In this document: piece after piece, positions 41,208 to 51,053 of the stretch
How the letters are laid out: each line of letters begins with the position of its first letter
Position numbering within the stretch: position 1 is the first letter of the stretch
Source: Nonomuraea longispora
GTDB lineage: Bacteria; Actinomycetota; Actinomycetes; Streptosporangiales; Streptosporangiaceae
Reading direction: 5' to 3'
Length of the DNA stretch: 53,642 bases
Assembly (NCBI RefSeq): GCF_004348345.1
Contig: NZ_SMJZ01000029.1
Span: forward strand, 1 to 53,642
Position numbers and translations under genes: made by a program
Notes under the pieces: generated by a model
Told to the model about the DNA's origin: nothing
The model's database searches: none
What the model saw: the letters and a program-made list of their open reading frames with translations, nothing else

Positions 41208-42056
41208 CTAGCGCAGCGGGGCGATGGGGCCGTCGGGCGAGATCAAGCGGGCTTCGAGCATCTGCTCCACGTAGGAGGAGACCTGCTCGTCGGTCAGGCG
41301 GCGGAAACCGTCGGCGTCGATCACCGTCACGATCGGCCAGATCTTCCTGCTCACGTCGGGCCCACCGGTGGCCGAGTCGTCGTCGGCCGCGTCGTAGAGG
41401 GCCTGGATGAGCGTCATCACCATGTCGTCGGAGGAGGCGCCGTCGCGGTAGAGCTTCTTCAGCGACCCGCGCGCGAAGATGGAACCGGACCCGATCGCGT
41501 CGAAGCGCTCCCGCTCGTAGGGGCCGCCCGCCACGTCGTAGCTGAAGATGCGGCCTTCGTCCTTGTCGGGGTCGTAGGCGGCGAACAGCGGCACCACCAC
41601 CAGCCCCTGCATCGCCATGGCGAGGTTGCCCCTGATCATGGTCGCCAGCCGGTTGGCCTTGCCGGCCACCGACATCGTGCGGCCCTCGAGCTTCTCGTAG
41701 TGCTCCAGCTCCACGCGGTAGAGGCGCGCGAACTCGAGGCCCGTGCTGGCCGTGCCCGCGATGCCCATGCACGAGTAGTCGTCGGCGCGGAACACCTTCT
41801 CCACGTCGCGCTGGGAGATGATGTTGCCCGACGTCGCCCGCCGGTCACCGGCCATGATCACGCCGCCGGCGAAGGTGGCGGCCACGATCGTGGTCGCGTG
41901 CGGGACCTGATCGCCGATCGGGGTGGCGAGAACCTCATCTCGCTGTGGCAGCAACTCGGGCGCATATGAGCTGACAAACTCCGTGAACGAGGAATTCCCC
42001 GTGTTCCGGAAAAGGTGGTTCACCAAGCCGACGGGCAGATCCCTGTGCGATGCCAC
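41208..42056 (-). CDS. prcB: 20S proteasome beta subunit PrcB
   Basis: This is the catalytic subunit of the proteasome, 282 residues, made with a propeptide that is removed autocatalytically. The mature protein should begin at Thr55 in [24 protein letters not shown] and Lys/Asp catalytic partners follow. The residue before the cleavage site is Ala instead of the usual Gly. GTG 42056 has GGAGGGAG four bases upstream. The frame continues upstream (an ATG at about 42101) but without a ribosome-binding site. It is divergent from dinB2. Confidence 0.96.
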   Translation of the reverse strand: MASHRDLPVGLVNHLFRNTGNSSFTEFVSSYAPELLPQRDEVLATPIGDQVPHATTIVAATFAGGVIMAGDRRATSGNIISQRDVEKVFRADDYSCMGIAGTASTGLEFARLYRVELEHYEKLEGRTMSVAGKANRLATMIRGNLAMAMQGLVVVPLFAAYDPDKDEGRIFSYDVAGGPYERERFDAIGSGSIFARGSLKKLYRDGASSDDMVMTLIQALYDAADDDSATGGPDVSRKIWPIVTVIDADGFRRLTDEQVSSYVEQMLEARLISPDGPIAPLR

Positions 42057-42222
42057 GCGACTCCCTCCAAACGTCAGTGTTCCTAGGGCGACCCTACTCA
42101 TGTTGGGTTGCTGTCTGCACTTCCCACGATCAGCTAACGGCGAACCATCTTGCGCGGGCGCCACTGCCGTACCGGCCGAACCCCCCAAACCCGACACCCG
42201 CCCACGGGTCGTGCCCTGCGCG

Positions 42223-42251
42223 GCGACCGCCACGAACCCACCGGCCATACT
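42223..42251 (+). promoter_or_regulatory. Probable leaderless promoter of dinB2
   Basis: GCGACC (42223-42228) and CATACT (42246-42251) have 17-bp spacing and place transcription start at or next to the ATG at 42259. No ribosome-binding site precedes that ATG. No LexA-type palindrome is seen nearby. Confidence 0.5.
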
Positions 42252-42258
42252 GGACAGC

Positions 42259-43332
42259 ATGGCCACCAGGTCCGCCCGGGACTGGATCCTGCACGTCGAC
42301 CTCGACCAGTTCATCGCCGCGGTCGAGTTGCTGCGCCACCCCGAGCTGCGCGGCAGGCCCGTCGTCGTGGGCGGCACCGGCGACCCCACCCGTCCCCGCA
42401 CCGTGGCGGCCACCGCCACCTACGAAGCCCGCGCCCACGGCGTCCACTCCGGCATGCCGCTGCGCACCGCACAGAGACGTTGCCCGGAAGCGATCTTCCT
42501 GCCCAGCGACCCGCCGGCCTACGAGGCCGCCTCGCGGGAGGTGATGGCCGTGCTGCGCGAGTTTCCCGTACGCGTGGAGGTCTGGGGCTGGGACGAGGCC
42601 TTCGTCGGCGCCGCCACCGACGATCCCGAGGCGCTCGCGGCGGACCTCCAGCGCGCCGTGCTCGCCCGCACCAGGCTGACCTGCTCCGTCGGCATCGGCG
42701 ACAACAAACACCAGGCCAAGCTCGCCTCGGCCTTCGCCAAGCCGGCGGGGGTGCACCGGCTCACCAGCGACAACTGGGCCGAGACCATGAATCACCGCTC
42801 CACCGACGCGCTGTGGGGCATCGGCGCCAAGACCGCCAGAAAGCTCGCCGCTCAGGGCGTGCACACCGTCGCCGAACTGGCCGCGGCCGACCCTGCCGAG
42901 CTCGCCCGTCATTTCGGCCCCACCAACGGCCCCTGGCTGCGCTATCTCGCCCTCGGCAAGGGTGAGGCCGAGGTCGTCACCACACCGTGGATCGCCCGCG
43001 GCCACAGCCGCGAAACCACCTTCGAGCACGACCTCACCGACAGGACCGACATCGCCCACCACGTCGCGACGCTCGCCGGGCGCGTCGCGCAGGACACCAT
43101 CGCCTCCGGCCGCCAGGCGACCCGCGTCACCGTCAAGGTGCGCTACGCGCCTTTTCTCACCCGCACCCGCCAGGCCACACTTCCCGCCGCAACGACCGAC
43201 CCGGCCGCCATCACCCGGACGGCCCTCACCGTGCTCGGCCGCTTCGATCTCGACCGCCCCGTGCGCCTCCTCGGCGTCGCGGTCGACTATGCCATGCCGG
43301 ACGATCAGCCCACCCTCGACCACCTGGACTAG
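42259..43332 (+). CDS. dinB2: Y-family DNA polymerase, DinB2 type (DNA polymerase IV)
   Basis: This is a translesion DNA polymerase, 357 residues. The catalytic acidic residues are D14 in [12 protein letters not shown] and D112-E113 in [10 protein letters not shown]. This WGWDEAF form marks the actinobacterial DinB2 (DinP) subgroup rather than DinB1. The thumb HhH region ([16 protein letters not shown]) and the little-finger domain (RETTFEHDL) follow. No C-terminal beta-clamp motif is obvious. It is transcribed opposite to the proteasome genes and separates pup from prcB. The PafBC regulators encoded 20 kb away are known in mycobacteria to activate DNA-repair genes. Confidence 0.94.
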   Translation: MATRSARDWILHVDLDQFIAAVELLRHPELRGRPVVVGGTGDPTRPRTVAATATYEARAHGVHSGMPLRTAQRRCPEAIFLPSDPPAYEAASREVMAVLREFPVRVEVWGWDEAFVGAATDDPEALAADLQRAVLARTRLTCSVGIGDNKHQAKLASAFAKPAGVHRLTSDNWAETMNHRSTDALWGIGAKTARKLAAQGVHTVAELAAADPAELARHFGPTNGPWLRYLALGKGEAEVVTTPWIARGHSRETTFEHDLTDRTDIAHHVATLAGRVAQDTIASGRQATRVTVKVRYAPFLTRTRQATLPAATTDPAAITRTALTVLGRFDLDRPVRLLGVAVDYAMPDDQPTLDHLD

Positions 43333-43371
43333 AGAACAGCCCCGAGCCCCCGTGTCCCGCGAGAGCGGCGC

Positions 43372-43397
43372 CGTGCTCGCCCTGGCGGGCGAGCACG
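43372..43397. terminator. 11-bp stem hairpin between convergent dinB2 and pup
   Basis: CGTGCTCGCCC pairs with GGGCGAGCACG around a TGGC loop. It lies 39 bases after the dinB2 stop, in the 257-base gap before the pup stop, and may serve both genes. Confidence 0.65.
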
Positions 43398-43589
43398 CGC
43401 TCGCAGTCGTCCTGGTGGTGCCGTGACGGTAGGCAAGCGGGTGGCCGCCGAAGAGGACCGTGCCACGCGCCCGACGGGGCTGCGCTGGATGAGCCCGGAC
43501 CGGGCGAGGGCCATGCCTCACCACCGTCCGGGCAGGTCGTCGTTCGGTCCGGCGCTTCCACCCGAATCATCCCTTAACGTGCTTTGGTC

Positions 43590-43799
43590 CTACTCCCCAC
43601 CCTTTTGGACATAGCTGCGTACGAATTCCTCAGCGTTCTCTTCGAGAACTTCGTCTATCTCATCCAGGATCGAGTCGACATCGTCCGTGAGCTTCTCCTG
43701 CCGCTCCTGAACGTCCGGCGCCGCCGAGGCCTCGGTCTCCTCAACTTCGGCCTCGCGCCGACCGGCCTGCTTCTGGCCGCCGGTGTCCTTGGTTGCCAT
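43590..43799 (-). CDS. pup: Prokaryotic ubiquitin-like protein Pup
   Basis: This is the 69-residue tag attached to proteins for proteasomal degradation. It is highly acidic and predicted disordered, with the coiled-coil-forming segment VQERQEKLTDDVDSILDEID that binds ARC. It ends VQKGGE, so the C-terminal residue is already Glu and no deamidation is required before ligation. ATG 43799 follows GGAGGTAGG. Unlike in mycobacteria it is not directly followed by prcB; dinB2 intervenes. Confidence 0.97.
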   Translation of the reverse strand: MATKDTGGQKQAGRREAEVEETEASAAPDVQERQEKLTDDVDSILDEIDEVLEENAEEFVRSYVQKGGE

Positions 43800-44174
43800 G
43801 TCCTACCTCCGTCTGGGGGACTGCCTCTCCTGCATATCTTCCCCGAACCGGGCGACATTTCGCGCCGATCATCCAGCGATCTTGCGGGGTTGACCAGATA
43901 GTAGAGCTACCCGAAAACGGGACGCCCGCTCCCATGGGAGGTTGAGATGTCCCCTTTGTCCTCAAGTATGACCGATGTGCTTCTCATCACAGTTTCCCAG
44001 CTCGCCTTCAGCGGAAGTCTCTGCTACGGAACGTTCCAGGCTACCCGGCCGTTCGCGGGCGGATGCGCCGGCGCTGTTCGCCCCGGTGGCGACGGCGTAC
44101 GTGGACCAGGACGGCCCGCGCGCACCCCGGGGCCCGGCGTGGGCCTGCCATGAGCGGGCCGGCACGATGCGTGG
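43800..44174. other. Intergenic region between dop and pup
   Basis: These 375 bases separate the dop stop from pup, both on the - strand, and should hold a pup promoter. A 68-residue + strand frame (43947-44153) has GGGAGG before its ATG but no coding character that I recognise. Confidence 0.5.
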
Positions 44175-45689
44175 TCAGTCGCCGCCGGTGAGCGCGGCGA
44201 CGAGGTCGGCGGCCGTGCGGCAGCGGTCGAAGAGCTCACCGACGTGGGCCTTGGTGCCGCGCAGCGGCTCAAGGGTCGGCACTCGCTGCAGCGACTCCCT
44301 GCCCGGGATGTCGAAGATGACGGAGTCCCAGGAGGCGGCGGCGACGGCTTCGCTGTACTGGCTCAGACAGCGGCCGCGGAAGTAGGCCCGGGTGTCGGTG
44401 GGCGGGTGCTCGACGGCGCGCTGCACCTCTTCCTCGGTGACGAGGCGCTGCATGCGCCCGCGGGCCACGAGGCGGTTGTAGAGGCCGCGGTCGGGACGGA
44501 TGTCGGAGTATTGCAGGTCGACGAGCTGGAGCCTGGGGTGGGACCAGGCGAGGCCGTCACGACTGCGGTAGCCCTCGAGGAGTTCGAGCTTGGCGACCCA
44601 GTCGAGCTCGCCGGCGAGCTGCATCGGGTCCTCGGCCAGGCGGGTGAGCACGGACTCCCAGCGGTCGAGGATGTCCTTGTTCATCTCGTCGTGGGCGGTG
44701 CCGCGTTCCTCGACGTATTTGCGGGCCTGCTCCAGGTATTCCATCTGGAGCTGGATCGCGGTGAGCTTGCGGCCGTCACGCATGGGGATCTCGTAGCGGC
44801 AGCCGGGGTCGTGCGAGACCGCCCGCAGCGCCTGCACGGGATTGTCGACCGCGAGGTCGCGGGTGAGGAAGCCGTCCTCGATCATGGCGAGGACGAGCGC
44901 GGTGGACCCGAGCTTGAGGTAGGTCGAGATCTCCGACATGTTGGCATCGCCGATGATCACGTGCAGCCGGCGGTATTTCTCGGGGTCGGCGTGCGGTTCG
45001 TCCCGGGTGTTGATGATGGGCCGCTTGAGCGTGGTCTCGAGCCCGACCTCGACCTCGAAGAAGTCGGCCCGCTGGCTGATCTGGAAGCCTTCGCCGCGGG
45101 AGTCCTGGCCGATGCCGACCTTGCCGGCGCCGACGACGACCTGCCGGGAGACGAAGAACGGGGTGAGGTGCCTGACGATGTCGGCGAAGGGAGTGGCCCG
45201 CCGCATCAGATAGTTCTCGTGGCAGCCGTAGGAGGCGCCTTTGGCGTCGGTGTTGTTCTTGTAGAGCTGGATCGGGGCGTTGGACGGAATGGCCGACGCC
45301 CTGGTCGCCGCGTCGTACATGACCCGCTCGCCCGCTTTATCCCAGATAACCGCAGCCCGCGGGTTGGTGCATTCGGGTGCGCTGTACTCCGGATGGGCGT
45401 GGTCGACGTAGAGCCGGGCGCCGTTGGTGAGGATGACGTTGGCCAGGCCGAGGTCCTCGTCGGTGAGCTGGGTGGGGTCGGCCACCTCCCGGGCAAGGTC
45501 GAACCCGCGCGCGTCGCGCAGAGGGTTCTCCTCCTCGAAGTCCCACCGTGCCCTGCGCGCGCGGGCCGCCGAGGCGGCCAGATAGGCGTTCACGACCTGT
45601 GAGGAGGTCACCATCGCGTTGGCGCCCGGCTGACCAGGTACGGAAATGCCGTACTCGGTCTCGATGCCCATCACCCGACGCACCGTCAT
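44175..45689 (-). CDS. dop: Pup deamidase/depupylase Dop
   Basis: This is the PafA-like enzyme that removes Pup from substrates (and deamidates Pup-Gln where needed), 504 residues. The core motifs are [24 protein letters not shown] with the catalytic Asp (D96), and [18 protein letters not shown]. The insertion at about residues 40-80 (including [11 protein letters not shown]) corresponds to the Dop loop that distinguishes it from PafA. Since Pup here ends in GGE, only the depupylase activity is needed. ATG 45689 follows AGAGGG. Confidence 0.97.
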   Translation of the reverse strand: MTVRRVMGIETEYGISVPGQPGANAMVTSSQVVNAYLAASAARARRARWDFEEENPLRDARGFDLAREVADPTQLTDEDLGLANVILTNGARLYVDHAHPEYSAPECTNPRAAVIWDKAGERVMYDAATRASAIPSNAPIQLYKNNTDAKGASYGCHENYLMRRATPFADIVRHLTPFFVSRQVVVGAGKVGIGQDSRGEGFQISQRADFFEVEVGLETTLKRPIINTRDEPHADPEKYRRLHVIIGDANMSEISTYLKLGSTALVLAMIEDGFLTRDLAVDNPVQALRAVSHDPGCRYEIPMRDGRKLTAIQLQMEYLEQARKYVEERGTAHDEMNKDILDRWESVLTRLAEDPMQLAGELDWVAKLELLEGYRSRDGLAWSHPRLQLVDLQYSDIRPDRGLYNRLVARGRMQRLVTEEEVQRAVEHPPTDTRAYFRGRCLSQYSEAVAAASWDSVIFDIPGRESLQRVPTLEPLRGTKAHVGELFDRCRTAADLVAALTGGD

Positions 45690-45775
45690 GCAACACCCTC
45701 TGTTCGTCCGGGTCTGTCTATCCGCCGTTTATATGCCCGAGCCTATGCCCTTCACAGTGCCCCGAGGCCACAAGG

Positions 45776-46900
45776 TTATGGCACCGACGCCTTTTCAACC
45801 TGTACGGCGGGAGCTGACGCGGTATGCGGTGCCTTGCGCGGCTTGAGAAGTCGCTGGACAGGACGTTCGGCAAAGGCGTGGACGAGATAGGACAGGAGAA
45901 TCGCGACCAGCGTCGCGGTCACGGCGACGGCCCAGGGGGGCAGGCTCTCGACGAGCACGGGGATGAGGGCCACCGCGACCACACCATGGAACAGGTAAAG
46001 CGGGTAAGTGACCCCGCCCAGCGCGGTGAGCGCCCGCGACGGCCTGAGCCTGAGCAGGCCGAGGGCGACCAGGGCCATCACGGCGAAGATCAGGGTGATG
46101 GTGATGATGACGCTGACGTCGGTGACGGGCATGTTCTTGAAGCCGGCGGCCTCGACGCGGCTGTGCACCCGCCCGAGCGCGGCGTTGATCGACAGGCCGT
46201 ACCCGCCGGCCACGTACAACCAGGGCAGCCAGGCGCTGCCGTGCTTGTGAATGAGGTACAGGGACATGCCGGCCACGAAGTAGGGGGCGTAACGCGGCAT
46301 CACGATCTCGTCGAGCAGGTCGTTGCCGAGCAGTTCCGCGCCGAGCGCCGCGGCCAGCCAGACGCCCGCGAAGACCAGCACGCGCCGGTACGTCACGCCG
46401 ATGATCACGAGGACGGCCATCAGCAGGTAGAACCGGAGTTCGGCCCAGAGCGACCAGTAGACGCCGCCGGCGTCGGTGACCTTGAACAGCCGCTGGAGCA
46501 TGGTGGCGTTCACCAGGTACTCGCCTGGTGAAAGTTTTGGGTTGAGCGCCTTGGCGCCGGTGATCGCGTAGAGGGCGGCGACGGCGCCGAGGCTGAGCCA
46601 GTACGCGGGATAGAGCCGGACGAACCGGGACCTCGCGAAGCCGCCGAGCCCACGGCCCCAGACGGTCATCAGGATGACGAAACCGCTGATGATGAAGAAC
46701 AGCTCGACACCCAGGATGCCTAACCCCGCGATGGGCGCCAGCGCCGGGAACAGCTCGGCGGGCCTGTCCCCCCAGACGGAGGCGTACGCGACGAGATAGT
46801 GGAAGGCGACGACGGCCAGGGCGGCGATGAATCGCAGGAGGTCGAGTTCGGCCAACCGGCCGTCCCCCCGGACATGCTTAGGCCGGTTGGGTGAGTGCAC
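45776..46900 (-). CDS. Acyltransferase family 3 membrane protein (OafA-like)
   Basis: This is a polytopic membrane O-acyltransferase of 374 residues with about ten helices. The signature stretches are LDLLRFIAALAVVAFHY near the N-terminus with the catalytic His, then FFIISGFV and RFVRLYPAYW. It transfers acyl groups to sugars or other envelope components; the substrate is unknown. It starts with GTG 46900, 22 bases after the ammonia-lyase gene, and ends before dop. Proteasome genes flank it, but no functional link is evident. Confidence 0.92.
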   Translation of the reverse strand: MHSPNRPKHVRGDGRLAELDLLRFIAALAVVAFHYLVAYASVWGDRPAELFPALAPIAGLGILGVELFFIISGFVILMTVWGRGLGGFARSRFVRLYPAYWLSLGAVAALYAITGAKALNPKLSPGEYLVNATMLQRLFKVTDAGGVYWSLWAELRFYLLMAVLVIIGVTYRRVLVFAGVWLAAALGAELLGNDLLDEIVMPRYAPYFVAGMSLYLIHKHGSAWLPWLYVAGGYGLSINAALGRVHSRVEAAGFKNMPVTDVSVIITITLIFAVMALVALGLLRLRPSRALTALGGVTYPLYLFHGVVAVALIPVLVESLPPWAVAVTATLVAILLSYLVHAFAERPVQRLLKPRKAPHTASAPAVQVEKASVP

Positions 46901-46922
46901 GCCCCTTTGACGTAGGTGTCGA

Positions 46923-48047
46923 TCATTTCGGTTCCACCGGTCCCTCTGTTCCCACGAGCAACACGTGTGAGCGGTCGCCGACGCCGAGCGCGTCGCGGGA
47001 GGCGTCGCCGAGTTCGAGCAGCCCGGCGGCCCCGGCGGCGCCGCACGGCGACAGGGCCACCCCGTGCCCGGACAGGAGCCGTACCGCGGCGTCCGCCTGC
47101 TCGTCGGTGATCGTCATGTAGAGGTCGGCGAGGTGGGACAGCAGGCGGTGGGCCAGGAGGGAGGGTTCGAGGCAGTCGAGCCGGCCGAGCGTGGTGTGCC
47201 CACCCGTGACACGGACGGGCTTGCCCGCGCGGGCGCTCTCCAGCAGGCAGGGCGCCCCCTCTGGCTCGACGACCACGACCTTGGGCCGCTCGCCCCAGCG
47301 GTCGCGTACGTACGCCGCCGCAGCGGCGGCCAGCCCGCCCACCCCCGCCTGCACGAACACGTGCGTCGGCGCCTCCAGGGCCCCGGCCGGGCCGTTCACG
47401 GGGCCGTGATCGGAGCCCCCGATCGTCTGAGGTTCGGCGGGTTCCGCAGAGAACCGCAGCGCGCCGGGGTCGGAGAGTTCGTCGAACAGGACCGTGTAGC
47501 CGCGCATGACGTCCAGCGGGACGGCGGTGTAGCCCTCCCACGAACTGTCGGAGACCAGGCGCCACCCGTGCTCCTCGGCGGCGCGGAGCGCGGCGGCCAT
47601 GCTGTCGTCGTAGTGGCGGCCGCTGCGCCGCACCTCCGCGCCCAGCGCGCGCAGCCGTCGCTCGAACGCCGAGGGTACGTCCTCGCTCAGATAGATCACG
47701 CACGGCACCCCGGCCTCCGCCGCTCCGGCGGCCACCGATATGCCGTGGTTGCCGGCGCTGGCGCACACGAACGGAGGCCCTTCCGGCTCGCGATCGGCCA
47801 TCAGGCGCACGGCGTAGGCGCCGCCGAGCGCCTTGAAGCTGCCCAGCCCCATGCGCAGGCTCTCGTCCTTGATGTGCACGGCGGCCGTACCCGCGAGCCC
47901 GCGGACGGTGTGGACGGGCGTCGGCCGGTAATCGCTCCGCCCGGCGAAACGGGCGCGCGCCTGGCGGGCGTGCCCGGCTCCGATGAGCGCGCGATCCTGG
48001 TCGGTGTACGGGGCGCGTGCGGGGTTGAGGTACTCCACGATCGCCAT
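46923..48047 (-). CDS. Diaminopropionate ammonia-lyase (PLP enzyme)
   Basis: This is a fold-type II pyridoxal-phosphate enzyme, 374 residues, which converts 2,3-diaminopropionate to pyruvate and two ammonia. The PLP lysine is K72 in GLGSFKALGGAYAV. The substrate/phosphate stretch SAGNHGISVA and the glycine loop QAGVGGLAAA are present. TPVHTVRGLA and DESLRMGLGSFKALG are the DpaL-like signatures. It lies between arc and the acyltransferase gene on the same strand. No diaminopropionate biosynthesis genes are in the window, so the role may be catabolic or detoxifying. Confidence 0.88.
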   Translation of the reverse strand: MAIVEYLNPARAPYTDQDRALIGAGHARQARARFAGRSDYRPTPVHTVRGLAGTAAVHIKDESLRMGLGSFKALGGAYAVRLMADREPEGPPFVCASAGNHGISVAAGAAEAGVPCVIYLSEDVPSAFERRLRALGAEVRRSGRHYDDSMAAALRAAEEHGWRLVSDSSWEGYTAVPLDVMRGYTVLFDELSDPGALRFSAEPAEPQTIGGSDHGPVNGPAGALEAPTHVFVQAGVGGLAAAAAAYVRDRWGERPKVVVVEPEGAPCLLESARAGKPVRVTGGHTTLGRLDCLEPSLLAHRLLSHLADLYMTITDEQADAAVRLLSGHGVALSPCGAAGAAGLLELGDASRDALGVGDRSHVLLVGTEGPVEPK

Positions 48048-48131
48048 GCTAGGTGGGGCCCGCGCTTTTCACCGGCAGGAGACCCGCCTCGACGGCTCCG
48101 GCCGATCCCCTCGCCGGAGCGGCCGCAGATG

Positions 48132-48167
48132 CGGGAGGGCCGCGCGGTCCTCCGCGCGGCCCTCCCG
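48132..48167. terminator. 16-bp perfect stem hairpin after arc
   Basis: CGGGAGGGCCGCGCGG pairs with CCGCGCGGCCCTCCCG around a TCCT loop. It lies 12 bases beyond the arc stop on the - strand. It should strongly limit read-through into the ammonia-lyase gene. Confidence 0.8.
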
Positions 48168-48178
48168 ATCAAGGGGTG

Positions 48179-49942
48179 TTACAGGTACTGGCCGGTGTTG
48201 GCGACGGTGTCGATGGACCGGCCGGCTTCGGTGCCCTGCTTGCCGGAGACCAGCGTGCGGATGTAGACGATCCGCTCGCCCTTCTTGCCGGAGATGCGGG
48301 CCCAGTCGTCGGGGTTGGTGGTGTTGGGCAGGTCTTCGTTCTCGGAGAACTCGTCCACGCAGGCCGTGAGCAGGTGCTGCACCCGCAGGCCCTTCTGGCC
48401 GGATTCGAGGAACTGCTTGATGGCCATCTTCTTGCCCCGGTCGACGATGTTCTGGATCATCGCGCCGGAGTTGAAGTCCTTGAAGTAGAGGACCTCCTTG
48501 TCGCCGTTGGCGTAGGTCACCTCAAGGAAGCGGTTCTCCTCGCTCTCGGTGTACATGCGCTCGACGACGCTCTGGATCATGCCCTGGATGGTGGCCCCAC
48601 GGGAGCCGGAGTGCTCCGCCAGGTCATCGGGATGCAGAGGCAGGTCAGAGATGAGGTATTTCGAGAAGATGTCCTTGGCCGCCTCGGCGTCCGGCCGCTC
48701 GATCTTGATCTTGACGTCCAGGCGGCCGGGCCGCAGGATCGCCGGGTCGATCATGTCCTCGCGGTTGGAGGCGCCGATGACGATGACGTTCTCCAGGCCC
48801 TCGACGCCGTCGATCTCCGACAGCAGTTGAGGGACGATGGTGTTCTCGACGTCGGAGGACACGCCCGAGCCTCGGGTGCGGAAGATCGAGTCCATCTCGT
48901 CGAAGAACACGATCACCGGGGTGCCCTCTGAGGCCTTCTCGCGGGCTCGCTGGAAGACGAGGCGGATGTGCCGCTCGGTCTCACCGACGTACTTGTTGAG
49001 CAGCTCCGGGCCCTTGATGTTGAGGAAGAAGCTCTTGCCGGACTGGCCGGTCTTCTCCGCGACCTGCTTGGCCAGGGAGTTGGCGACGGCCTTGGCGATG
49101 AGCGTCTTGCCGCAACCGGGCGGGCCGTACAGCAGCACGCCCTTCGGGGGACGGAGTTTGTGCTCGCGGAACAGGTCGGCGTGCAGGTAGGGCAGCTCGA
49201 TCGCGTCCCTGATCTGCTCGATCTGCCGCATGAGGCCGCCGATCTCCTCGTAGGAGATGTCGGGGACCTCTTCGAGCACGAGCTCTTCGACTTCGGACTT
49301 GGGTATGCGCTCGTAGACGTAGCCGGAACGAGGTTCGAGCAGGAGCGAGTCGCCCGCCCTGATGGGCTGGCCGACCAGCGACTCGGCCAGTCGCACGACG
49401 CGCTCTTCGTCGGCGTGCGAGATGACCAGGGCCCGCTGTCCCTCGTCGAGCAGTTCTTTGAGCATCACGATCTCGCCGACCTCTTCGTAGCCGAGGGCTT
49501 CGACCACGTTGAGCGCCTCGTTGAGCATGACCTCCTGGCCACGCCGCAGCGAAGTGACATCGACGGCGGGGCTGACGTTCACCCGGAGCTTGCGACCTCC
49601 GGTGAACACCTCGATCGTGCCGTCTTCTCGGGCCTCCAGGAAGGTGCCGAAGCCGGATGGCGGCTGCGCCAGCCGGTCGACCTCCTCCTTGAGGGCGACG
49701 ATCTGGTCCCTGGCCTCCTTGAGTGTGGCCACCAGGCGTTCGTTCTGGCCGGTCACGGCCGCCAGATTGGCCTGTGCCTCATGGAGACGCTCTTCGAGGA
49801 CCCTGGCCTGACGGGGTGACTCGGCCAGCTTCCGCCTCAGCGCGGTGATCTCCTCCTGGAGGAAGGAGACCTGTGTTGAAAGATCAGCGACCTCCCGTTC
49901 GCGCTGCGCGGCTCGAGCCTCAGCATCATCGCGAGCTGCCAC
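48179..49942 (-). CDS. arc: Proteasomal AAA+ ATPase ARC/Mpa
   Basis: This is the ring ATPase that binds Pup, unfolds the tagged protein and feeds it to the 20S core, 587 residues. An N-terminal coiled coil (about 8-93) binds Pup, followed by two OB domains (about 97-225). In the AAA domain Walker A is GPPGCGKT (273-280) and Walker B is VIVFFDEM (343-350). The C-terminus GQYL is the HbYX-like tail that opens the proteasome gate. GTG 49942 follows GAAGGAGG. It is downstream of trmI on the same strand, as in mycobacteria. Confidence 0.97.
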   Translation of the reverse strand: MAARDDAEARAAQREREVADLSTQVSFLQEEITALRRKLAESPRQARVLEERLHEAQANLAAVTGQNERLVATLKEARDQIVALKEEVDRLAQPPSGFGTFLEAREDGTIEVFTGGRKLRVNVSPAVDVTSLRRGQEVMLNEALNVVEALGYEEVGEIVMLKELLDEGQRALVISHADEERVVRLAESLVGQPIRAGDSLLLEPRSGYVYERIPKSEVEELVLEEVPDISYEEIGGLMRQIEQIRDAIELPYLHADLFREHKLRPPKGVLLYGPPGCGKTLIAKAVANSLAKQVAEKTGQSGKSFFLNIKGPELLNKYVGETERHIRLVFQRAREKASEGTPVIVFFDEMDSIFRTRGSGVSSDVENTIVPQLLSEIDGVEGLENVIVIGASNREDMIDPAILRPGRLDVKIKIERPDAEAAKDIFSKYLISDLPLHPDDLAEHSGSRGATIQGMIQSVVERMYTESEENRFLEVTYANGDKEVLYFKDFNSGAMIQNIVDRGKKMAIKQFLESGQKGLRVQHLLTACVDEFSENEDLPNTTNPDDWARISGKKGERIVYIRTLVSGKQGTEAGRSIDTVANTGQYL

Positions 49943-50146
49943 GCCCCGTCACCTCCTTCCCAGTCGAGGGCGACTACTAAGGACCTTACCTATCTCGGGC
50001 CCCTCCGTAACCTGGCCGGGCAGTGTTCGTCGTGTGACATTCAGTATTCGGTGATTAATCCCCAATAGTGCGTTTAATACTCCCAGCATATGAACACGGC
50101 CTTCTGTTCCCGTGTCACGCACCAACGCACCCTCGTGGCCAAATTG

Positions 50147-50998
50147 TCATAGTTCTTCAGTCGTTCCCTTCGGTCGTCGACGGCGCGGCGGCGGGGTCAC
50201 GCCGTCGGCCATGCGGCGGGCGGTGACGAGGAACCCGGTGTGGCCGATCATCCGGTGATCCGGCCTCACCGCGAGCCCTTCGACGTGCCAGTCGCGAACC
50301 AGGGTCTCCCACGCATGTGGCTCGGTGAAACACCCATGATCGCGAATGGACTCGACCGTCTTGGACAACTGGGTCGTCGTGGCGACGTAGCAGCAGATCA
50401 CGCCGCCCGGCGTGAGCGCCTTGGCCGCCGCGTCGACGCACTCCCAGGGAGCGAGCATGTCGAGAATCACGCGGTCGACGTCGACCTCGTCGATGGAGGC
50501 CACCAGGTCGCCGGTGACCAGGCGCCAGTTGCCCTCCATGGGGCCGCCGTAGAACTTCTCGACGTTCTTGCGCGCCACGTCGGCGAACTCCTCGCGCCGC
50601 TCGTACGACGTCACGTGGCCCTCGGGGCCGACCGCGCGCAGCAGGAAGCAGGTCAGCGCCCCGGAGCCGGCGCCCGCCTCGACGACCCGGGCGCCGGGGA
50701 AGACGTCGGCCATGCCGACGATCATGGAGGCGTCTTTCGGGTAGATGACGGCCGCGCCGCGCGGCATGGCCAGCGTGTAGTCCTGCAGCAGGTGGCGGAA
50801 GGCGAGGTAGGCGGTGCCGCCCGAGGAGCGCACGACCGAACCTTCAGGCTGCCCGATCAGATCGCTGTGCGGGATGGCGCCCTTGTGGGTGTGGAAGACG
50901 CCGTCCTCCTTGAGCGTGATCGTGTGGCGCTTGTTCTTGGGGTCGGTGAGCTGCACCTGATCCCCCACCTGGAAAGGCCCATGCCTGCGGAAACCCAT
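50147..50998 (-). CDS. trmI: tRNA (adenine-N1)-methyltransferase TrmI
   Basis: This is a SAM-dependent enzyme that methylates A58 (and in some species A57) in the tRNA T-loop, 283 residues, active as a tetramer. A small N-terminal barrel domain (FQVGDQVQLTDPKNKRHTI) precedes the Rossmann domain with SAM motif VVEAGAGSGALT and the catalytic region DRVILDMLAPWE. A basic tail ends the protein. ATG 50998 has no clear ribosome-binding site and may be read from a leaderless mRNA. It begins the trmI-arc unit; the gap to arc is 204 bases and AT-rich in part. Confidence 0.95.
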   Translation of the reverse strand: MGFRRHGPFQVGDQVQLTDPKNKRHTITLKEDGVFHTHKGAIPHSDLIGQPEGSVVRSSGGTAYLAFRHLLQDYTLAMPRGAAVIYPKDASMIVGMADVFPGARVVEAGAGSGALTCFLLRAVGPEGHVTSYERREEFADVARKNVEKFYGGPMEGNWRLVTGDLVASIDEVDVDRVILDMLAPWECVDAAAKALTPGGVICCYVATTTQLSKTVESIRDHGCFTEPHAWETLVRDWHVEGLAVRPDHRMIGHTGFLVTARRMADGVTPPPRRRRPKGTTEEL

Positions 50999-51007
50999 GG
51001 CGGCAAG

Positions 51008-51013
51008 GTTATA
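51008..51013 (-). promoter_or_regulatory. Possible -10 element of trmI
   Basis: TATAAC on the - strand ends nine bases before the trmI ATG, a distance fitting a leaderless transcript. The -35 is not clear. Confidence 0.4.
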
Positions 51014-51053
51014 GGGCTTTCGAGCGGGTCAGGACGCGCGATAAGTATGGGGG

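Noticed and set aside
42057..42258. LexA/SOS box in front of dinB2
   Set aside because: No palindrome of the GAAC-N4-GTTC type is found; damage control by LexA is not supported by sequence.
43947..44153. 68-residue + strand frame with GGGAGG before its ATG between dop and pup
   Set aside because: Composition shifts from ordinary to Gly/Pro/Arg-rich read-through of GC-rich DNA, no domain is visible, and it would overlap the expected pup promoter. It could only be rescued by conservation.
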